Source: Monosporascus cannonballus
Lineage: Eukaryota > Ascomycota > Sordariomycetes > Xylariales
DNA: 64,000 bases
Direction of reading: 5' to 3'
Assembly: GCA_004154925.1 (NCBI GenBank)
Contig: QJNS01000078.1
Coordinates: 103,162-167,161 of the forward strand
The translations under genes and the position numbers were made by a program. The notes under the pieces are model-generated. The model made no database searches. It was not told where the DNA came from and saw only the letters and a program-made list of their open reading frames with translations. Below, one piece after another: positions 57,037 to 64,000 of this stretch. Position 1 is the stretch's first letter, and the number at the start of each line of letters is the position of its first letter.

Positions 57037-59141
57037 ATGGAATCTAGTCATCAACCGGAAGAACAGCTTGGCGGCGATAAGGTGTCTTCGGCACCCCATA
57101 AAAAGCTCGGGCGGTCCTGTCTGACTTGCTACCGAAGAAAAATCCGGTGTTCCAAGGAGTCGCCTTGCTCTTCTTGCTCCCGTAGTGGGAATATTTGCAA
57201 TTACCCTGAGAAGAGGGCGAAGCGGCGCCTGGGTACGAAGACGAGGATTACGGACATTGCAACTAGGATCTCGCAGCTCGAGAAAACGGTAGCCTCAGCT
57301 TCTCGGACTCCCGAGTCGCCCTTGACATTTACCGATGGTAGAGAAACGCCACGCATAGTGGCTGCTCCGCCACCGTATGCCACCAATAGTCGAACGCAGT
57401 ATGGCGCCCCGAGAGAAGCCCTGGTTGAAAATCAGTACTTCAACGAAGCTCTTTTGGCCCGCGTTTTAGGCGAGGTAGGCTGTTTCGACCCCCGACGCCC
57501 CGGACACTGCTGATTTGGCCGAAAGTAGACCGATCTCCAATCTGCATTAGCGACCCCTAGAGAGACTCCACCTTTGCTACAGAATTTCAACCCCATGGGC
57601 ATTCTGTCAAATCCGGCGCATTTCACCGATGACATCGTTGCCTTGCACCCTTCTAAACAGACGGCCATGCGGCTATGGCATATATTCGGGCAGAATGTAG
57701 ACCCAGCCGTCAAAGTGCTCCATGCACCTACCGCTGAGGTCACCGTCTATTCCGTGATAGCTGACCCTAGTAGAGCCTCCAAAGACAGTTTAGCGCTGGT
57801 GTTCTCTATCTACTTCGCGTCGGCCGCCACACTCGAACCTGACGAAGCCGAAAAGCTTTTGGGGCGAGATAAGGAGTCGGGACTGAAGGGTTTCAAACAA
57901 GGATTAGAGCAGGCTTTTGCAGAAGCTGACTTTCTCAACCACACTAACACGACGTTACTCCAAGCTCTGGCTATCTATTTGGTCAGTATCAACGCCCAGG
58001 CAGAATCTTTGGCACCCCATACACAAAGGCTAACAACTTACAGCAGGCTGTGCGTTCCCATAACCCTGGGAGAGGAGTTTGGGTGTTGGCTGGCTTAGCT
58101 ATCCGAGCCGCAGAGTCTATAGGTCTTCATAGAGATGGCAAGAAGCTCAAGCTGACACCCTTCGAATCAGAAATGCGGCGCCGGATATGGTGGCACATCA
58201 TAGATAGGGAGGGACGAGCCATGGAAGACTACGGCATGAGCAGTTCTAGCAATATCCCTCTAAACAGCGTTGAGCTGCCCCTCAATCTGGACGATAGCGC
58301 TCTATATCCGGAGATGACTGAGCTGCCCCCGCCCAGCAAGGGCTGGACGGCCATGACGCTGCCTTTGGTGAGGTCGTGGTATTTTCGGGCCCGCCAGCAG
58401 CTCCAAACGGCGGTATCGTCTTCGCCAAAGCTGTCGGCGCGAGACGAAATTCTTCAGGGGTTTAAGGCAGAAATGGACTTTTATCATCGCTGTTGCAACC
58501 CCGTCATCCCGATACAGCGGCTAACGATGCATATTACCCGTATCGCCTCCGCCAAGATTGAGCTGTTGTCGCGCCAACAGTGGCAGTACATTGAAGGTCT
58601 GGATGGACCAGGTTCCTGTGCTTCCGACCAGACCCTTCTTGATGCATGTCAATGTTTGCAGATGATCTTTGAGATCTGGCAAGACGAAATGATCTCCCAG
58701 TATCGCTGGCAGATCAGGAGCTGTGTGCAGTATCACATGCCTCTATATATTCTGTGGCACTTATGCGTACGGCCACGGGGCCCTCACGCTGAGATGGCAT
58801 GGAAGACAATCGATACATATTTCGAACTGCAAGAGTCGGAGGCTCTACATTTGGCTCTCTCTGGGAGTGCGTCTAAATGGCCCGTGTTGAAACTGCTACG
58901 GGATAAGGCATCTTCTATCCGAAAAGTTGTTCACAACACGGGCACGGCATCACAAACTCCGGCTTCGCGCCTCTCGCCTGAAGGAGGAGCTCTGGTCACG
59001 CAGGCCACGGAATATCCTGAAACGAACGTGGACTCAACTGCGGACTCGCATTGGAGCCAAGCTCTGGACCCGCTTCCAGATTGGAGTACGTTCCTAGAAG
59101 AATTGTCCATGGAAGGGATAGATTTTCTCAACCAGTGCTGA
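57037..59141 (+). CDS. Zn2Cys6 fungal-specific transcription factor
   Basis: Three exons (57037-57474, 57565-57981, 58044-59141) encode about 650 residues. The DNA-binding cluster is at residues 28-54 with the spacing C-x2-C-x6-C-x5-C-x2-C-x6-C (CLTCYRRKIRC...), followed by a basic linker and a short coiled coil (RITDIATRISQLEKTV). The middle contains the fungal-specific regulatory domain (Fungal_trans), visible as WVLAGLAIRAAESIGLHRDG and the RRRIWWHIIDREGRAMEDYG motif. The second intron (57982-58043) is clear and ends at a CAGCAG tandem acceptor. The first intron is less certain: donor GTAGGC at 57475 with an acceptor at either 57564 or, using another donor, 57550. It should be a nuclear activator or repressor. 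Its neighbours, two carboxylate-type transporters, are the best candidate targets. Confidence 0.88.
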
Positions 59142-59388
59142 GCTTGGAAAGCTCGGGCTATATTCAAAGGGCTTACTCACTGAACTCACACTTTCCCCAG
59201 TAGTTCTCCCAATTGACCCTTTATTCCATATACCACAGGCTATCCCAATCTATGTCCGTCGATTACAAGTCTTCGTACTCCACAAGTCTATTTGTGTGAT
59301 ATATGTACACGAAAGGGAAATCGCAGGGAGTGGAGAACGAATATCAATATCCATACTCAGGTAGGCCATACTAGTAAAGGCAACACGA

Positions 59389-60863
59389 CTAGAAGACCTT
59401 TGCAACCTGCCACCCTGTGATGCGGAGCCTTGACAGCAACACACAGGTAGTCCCAGCAAGGCAGAAGACACCCGCGAAGATCTTGACGCCTGTCCAGTCG
59501 CCCGTGTTGCCGAGAATAAAAGCACCGCAGATGGGACCAGTCACCAAGCCGGCGACGCCCGCCAAGAAGAAGGCGATGCCGGTCCGGAAGCCGACTTCCT
59601 CGAGGGGAGAGATCTGCGCGACCAGGACCGCGAGCAGCGAGACGTAGGCGCCGGAGAAGAAGCCGAAGAGAGCCGCGTACGCCGCGAACGCTCCAGTGGT
59701 GGATGCCGGAATCCAGAGTGCCAGGTTGAGAATGCCAGTCACATAGCAGACGACGACGAAGATGTTGTAGCGGCCGATCTTGTCGCCGAGGAAGCCCGAG
59801 ATGAGACGGCCGAACAGACTAAGAACGCGCGTCAGACCACACTGCGGTTGAGAACTTACGTCACAGAAGCCAGGGGTCAGGAATAGACAAACCTTCCAGC
59901 ATTGAGAATGGCGACGAGGTACTCCACAACCGTGGCATCGACACCCGCGGAGACGGCCTGCGCGGCGAGGTAATTGACTGGCGCGATCATGCCGAAGGTG
60001 AACAGGAAAATGCCGAGGACGACGAGCACGAAGTTGAACTCCCGGAACGGCTTCGCGAGCCGCGCGCCGCCACCGCCAAGCCCATCGCGGGGGCAAGGCG
60101 GGTGCCTCGTAGCGACGGTAAGGTTCGCAACAGCGAGCAGGGCCAGGATGAGGAAGGCGCAGGTGCGCATAGCCCAGCCGAAGCCGGCGCGCCGGATCAG
60201 GCGGCTCGTCATGATAGGGAAGACGACGCCGCCCAGGCTCGAACCAGTGGCTGCGATGCCGAAGGCCGCGCCGCGCCTCTTGCTGAACCAGCCGTGCAGG
60301 GCGTTGAGCGAGCACTGGAAGACAGCCGAGGCCCCGAAGGCGCTGCAGATGCCCTGCGATAGCAGCAGCTGGTAGTACTGTGTTGAGATCGAGGCCATCA
60401 TCAGGCCGAAGACGTGGAGGAACGTCCCGCCAAGCATCAGGTACCGCGGCCCATAGTGGTCGTACAACTGGCCTATAATGGGACCCTGCATGAAAAGAGA
60501 ACAGTTGGTTACGTTCCCATAATTCGTAGTCTTGGGAGATCGCTCACCATTCCCATGATGAAGAAGACCGTCAGGGATGGTATCCATGAAACCGTTCCCG
60601 GTGAATAGCCTGCCAGGAGTTCATGTTGGTAGTACTCCTGAAATGCCCCGATACCTAGAACGGCTGTCAGTGATTTCGAGCTTTACTGTCGGAAAGTGTA
60701 TGGGGGACTTACTATTGAGCCACCCAAAACTGACGAATAACGAGCACCAAACACCCAGCACGACAAGCCATGCTCTAATCCCTCCGTCGGGAGCATGATC
60801 CTTAGCGACCGCCGGTGGCTGAGCCGCGCTCTCTTGCATGCCTCCTTTTGCGACCGACCCCAT
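59389..60863 (-). CDS. MFS transporter, monocarboxylate (MCT/MCH) type
   Basis: Four exons on the minus strand (60863-60713, 60654-60548, 60485-59893, 59818-59389), introns of 58, 62 and 74 bp, 426 residues. The family start [15 protein letters not shown] and the [15 protein letters not shown] segment at helix 1 are typical of fungal MCT-like permeases. Further on are [15 protein letters not shown] (loop 2-3) and [18 protein letters not shown] (loop 8-9). Twelve helices are expected. The third intron was placed because it gives [15 protein letters not shown] in frame. Fungal relatives carry mono- or dicarboxylates, riboflavin or unknown metabolites across the plasma membrane. Convergent with the Zn2Cys6 gene (247 bp apart) and head-to-head with a second MCT-type gene. 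Confidence 0.9.
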
Positions 60864-61926
60864 CTCCGAAAGTGAAGTGTCACTCGATGATATGGTATTC
60901 CTGTTCGGGGTAAATTGGTAAATTGCAAAATAGACCCCAAAACTTCTCGTTCAAAATAAGAAATGAAAGGGAAGACTCGGAACGAGACGCAAAGGGGATC
61001 AGAGCAAGCTGTCGTGTCCTGGGCTTTGAACAGCTTAAGAAGCGGTGTTTCCACGGGGGAAGCAGAATGTTTAAATACATACCCAAGAACATAGTTAGGA
61101 CCATTAATGATAGTGTTTCCGTCTTTTCACCACGGATTCCGACTTGCATTCGGAATATTCTACGTGATGAAAGGGGGTCCTCGGCGCTTCGGTGCGGCAT
61201 TTCGATAAGACGCCGGCGCCGAGCTGGCCAATGAAATGGTGGTTAAGGCTGGCTCCACTTCGGCCCCGGGACGCCGACTTACCATAAACCACACACACAG
61301 CCTTTGGAACAAGGGCAGCTAATGGTACTGCTTATACTCTCTCCATTATTATAATTCTGCATGCATTCGCGGATACTACAGCTGAAATTCGTTGCAGATC
61401 TTACATATGCCCTCACTTCTACGTTAGCATGTTCGAAGATATGGGATACAAATGGCCCAGGTATTGATTGGTCTTCAAAGTTGGGACAGTAGTAGTAGGA
61501 CGTAAAACGTCAGGCTCTGGACACACTCGTTAGTACTAGGCCACCTCTGACTTTAAAAGTGTTTTCTAAATGCCATTATTAAGTACCTACGGATATTACT
61601 TTTGACAAAATCGAATACCAACAGGGGTTTTTGTTTTCAGATTGAATAACCTTATCGTTGTTAGTCGGATATGAATTATTCAATTTGTTCAGAGCCTGCC
61701 ACGATAACCACCGCCGGGTCGGCGCCGCTAGTATGATGACCTCCGAAGAGCGGATGGGACCCCACTGAAGCCCCATTGGCATAGACTACCCCCAACTCTA
61801 GCCGTTGATGCCGATAATAAACACGGCAACTACCCCCTCCTCTTGTTAACGTCCTGTTTCGAATTTTCTGTTGTGCAATAACTACAGTCTCTGAGCACGC
61901 GTCTCGGCAGAGGCACATCTGTCACG
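60864..61926. other. Shared divergent promoter of two MCT-type transporters
   Basis: About 1.06 kb separates the two transporter starts. Small frames here have no domain. CGG/CCG triplets are scattered (for example near 61200-61225, 61262-61275 and 61710-61725), but no single convincing paired site stands out. Joint regulation by the nearby Zn2Cys6 protein is plausible. Confidence 0.4.
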
Positions 61927-63541
61927 ATGACCCGAGAGGAGGTTCAACTCGCATCCTTGCAGCGGTCCGCCCCGGAGAGCGGGGATTCAACTCCTCCGAT
62001 GCCGCATGAGAGTACTCCAGGCCCTCTGAGCGACGGAAACCACCAGGAATTCTCACTTCCACCAGCCGACGGCGGCAAGGACGCCTGGCTCTTCCTGGCA
62101 GCCTGCTTCGCTATCGAAGCTCTCGTCTGGGGTGAGGTTTTTTTAATTTTTTTTTATTTTTATTTATTTATTTTTTTCCCCTTTTCCTTTCACTTGACGA
62201 CGGCTCCCATGATTCTGGTAGCAAGAGCAGAGTTGGCTCACCGCATCACAGGTTTCCCGTTCGCCTTCGGCGTGTTCCAGGACCACTACAGCACCCACGA
62301 GCCCTTCGCGGGCTCGTCCAACATCGCAGTCATCGGGACGTGCGCCATGGGCCTGATGTATCTGACAGCGCCCGTCATCATCGGCGCCTGCCGCATCTTC
62401 GCTCGCTGGACCCGGTGGACGCCCATGGTCGGCTTGCTGATCATGTGCTTCTCCTTGGCGATGAGTTCTTTCTCCCAAAAGGTCTCGCATCTCATCGTGA
62501 CGCAGGGTGTCTTCTATGCTATCGGGGGCAGTATTGCATATTGTCCATGCATTCTGGTGGGTCCGAAACCGGGCATGCAAAATCAAAGTAGCGCGCTAGG
62601 AGCGCAGGGTGGTTGAACTACGCGGATGCACAGAGAACGGTAGCTGATTGCGAGATACGCAGTATATGGACGAGTGGTTCGTCAAACGAAAGGGTTTCGC
62701 ATACGGAATTATGTGGTCGGGGACTGGCCTTGCAGGGGTCGTGTTGCCTCTCCTGATGGAGGCGCTATTGGGCTCCTTCGGTTTCAGAACCACGCTGAGG
62801 CTATGGTCGGGACTACTATTCGTCCTGACAGCGCCGCTCGCCTTCTTCATCAGGCCGCGACTCCCGCTCTCGGCGACGAGCCGCGCCAAACCTTTCAATC
62901 TGAGATTCCTCCTGATGCCCACCTTCTATTTATACCAGCTGCCCAACGTGGTGGAGTCGACGGGCTTCTTCCTGCCGGGCATCTACCTCCCGACGTACGC
63001 GCGCAGCGCTTTCGGTGCGACGTCGTACACATCCGCGTCCACGATCCTACTGATGAACGTGGCGTCCGTGTTCGGGTGCGTGGCGATGGGGTGGTTCATC
63101 GACCGGCTCCACGTCACGACCTGCATTCTGCTCTCGACCGTCGGCGCCACCGTCGGCGTCTTCGGGATCTGGGGGCTCGCGCCGTCGCTGCCGGTCCTCT
63201 ACGTCTTCTGCGTCTGCTACGGGCTCTTCGCGGGCTCCTTCACGTCCACGTGGCCGGGGGTCATGCGGGCCGTCATCCGCAAGGGGGAATCGTTGGCCGG
63301 CGGGGACAACAGATACGGCTACGTCGACCCGAGCATGGTGTTCGGCTGGCTCGCCGCCGGACGGGGGATCGGTAACGTCATCTCCGGTCCCCTCAGCGAG
63401 TCTCTCATCAAGGCCTCTCCGTGGAAAGGACACGCCGCTCTGGGGTACGGCAGTGGCTACGGAACTCTGATCGTCTTTACGGGTGTGACTGCATTTTTCG
63501 GCGGTGCCAGCTTCATATGGCGAAGAGTGGGTGTCTTGTAA
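61927..63541 (+). CDS. MFS transporter, monocarboxylate (MCT/MCH) type, second copy
   Basis: Three exons (61927-62131, 62252-62556, 62663-63541), introns of 120 and 106 bp, 462 residues. The N-terminus DGGKDAWLFLAACFAIEALVWGFPFAFGVFQDHY is the MCT-type helix 1, and YMDEWFVKRKGFAYGIMWSGTGLAG lies at helices 4-5. The C-terminal half keeps AMGWFIDRLH (loop 8-9) and WLAAGRGIGNVISGPLSESL. Intron 1 contains an unusually long T-rich tract (about 62137-62177), which may slow splicing or sequencing but leaves the frame intact. It is clearly diverged from the neighbouring MCT-type gene, so it is an old paralogue or an independent member and not a fresh duplicate. Substrate unknown. Confidence 0.88.
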
Positions 63542-64000
63542 CGCAGACTACGTTCATTAGTATGGGTTCGTCGGTGATTACTTCATTCTTTGAATCCCGA
63601 ATATCGGTGCCTGCATAGGATTTAGGGCTATTAAACCCGTTCCGTGGGGTGTACAGGGCTGAAAATGTACAAAGTTTAGGGCGACAACCTGGGACGGGCC
63701 GCCCGGGAACCGGGAACGTCGGCAAGCGAGCTTGCGGCCGAATGCGGAACGTCGGTCTTCTTAGGAGCAGCTCTTAGGCGGGAGTAGCAGACAGCAACTC
63801 TAGAGCATAGCGAGATTTCGACAGGAGAATGACCTCCTTGTCACCCGACTTAATCCCTTATTAAACTGATAGTCTCTTCCAAATGGCCGTTTTCTATCAT
63901 TTTCGTGACTGAGTCAGGTGCTTTGCTATCATTGTCACTGAAATGGCAATTCGCCGATCCATTTTCGAAATATGCAAATACGGGGGGGGGGGGTTTGCCC
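63542..64000. other. 3' flank to window end
   Basis: No gene is seen in the last 460 bases. The window ends just after a run of about eleven G near 63982-63992. The word CGGGAAC recurs near 63700-63720 in a short GC-rich patch. Confidence 0.4.

Overview
The window is nuclear DNA of a filamentous ascomycete (Pezizomycotina, probably Sordariomycetes; the class is an inference from protein character, not a database match). The signs are many short GT-AG introns (about 50-250 bp) that restore reading frames exactly, fungus-specific families (DUF3405, Zn2Cys6 regulator, secreted DPP5-type peptidase, FHA-forkhead factor), and an AT-rich, repeat-decayed block of the kind made by repeat-induced point mutation (RIP). 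I saw no tRNA, rRNA or CRISPR array.

Layout. 1-11.5 kb is a degenerate flank: an AT-rich gene desert (1-3780) with one small GC-rich palindromic island, a hairpin-rich repeat cluster at its edge, an MFS exporter gene cut off after about six helices, a disrupted GIY-YIG-like gene with a basic repeat tail, and several kb of unassignable sequence. 11.5-30 kb is a sparse accessory zone: an intact DUF3405 membrane protein with an in-frame 45-bp repeat, a decayed FAD monooxygenase, a conserved membrane protein with a SAP/HeH-like start, a relic oxidase tail next to an intact BBE-like FAD oxidoreductase, a cytochrome P450, and a MOT1-type molybdate transporter. 31-56 kb is a conserved core: FHA-forkhead transcription factor, trifunctional C1-tetrahydrofolate synthase, eIF3i, ISWI ATPase, a HAPSTR1/C16orf72-like protein and a secreted DPP5-like peptidase. 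57-63.5 kb is a small module: a Zn2Cys6 regulator and two divergently transcribed monocarboxylate-transporter-type MFS genes.

Working together. The core genes are unrelated housekeeping or regulatory functions (one-carbon metabolism, translation initiation, chromatin remodelling, cell-cycle/stress transcription). The BBE oxidoreductase and P450 are convergent neighbours and could be what remains of a small oxidative secondary-metabolism locus, with the FAD monooxygenase and oxidase relics nearby, but no backbone synthase is present. The regulator plus two transporters at the right end looks like a nutrient- or metabolite-uptake module.

Exon coordinates were derived by hand: each junction was chosen because it restores frame, uses GT-AG, and joins residues as expected for the family. 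No homology search or transcript data were available. I did not find a convincing unknown defence, mobile or RNA system. The most novel-looking items are the repeated C-terminal modules of the forkhead protein, the HAPSTR1-like gene, the micro-exons, and the repeat structures at the left edge.
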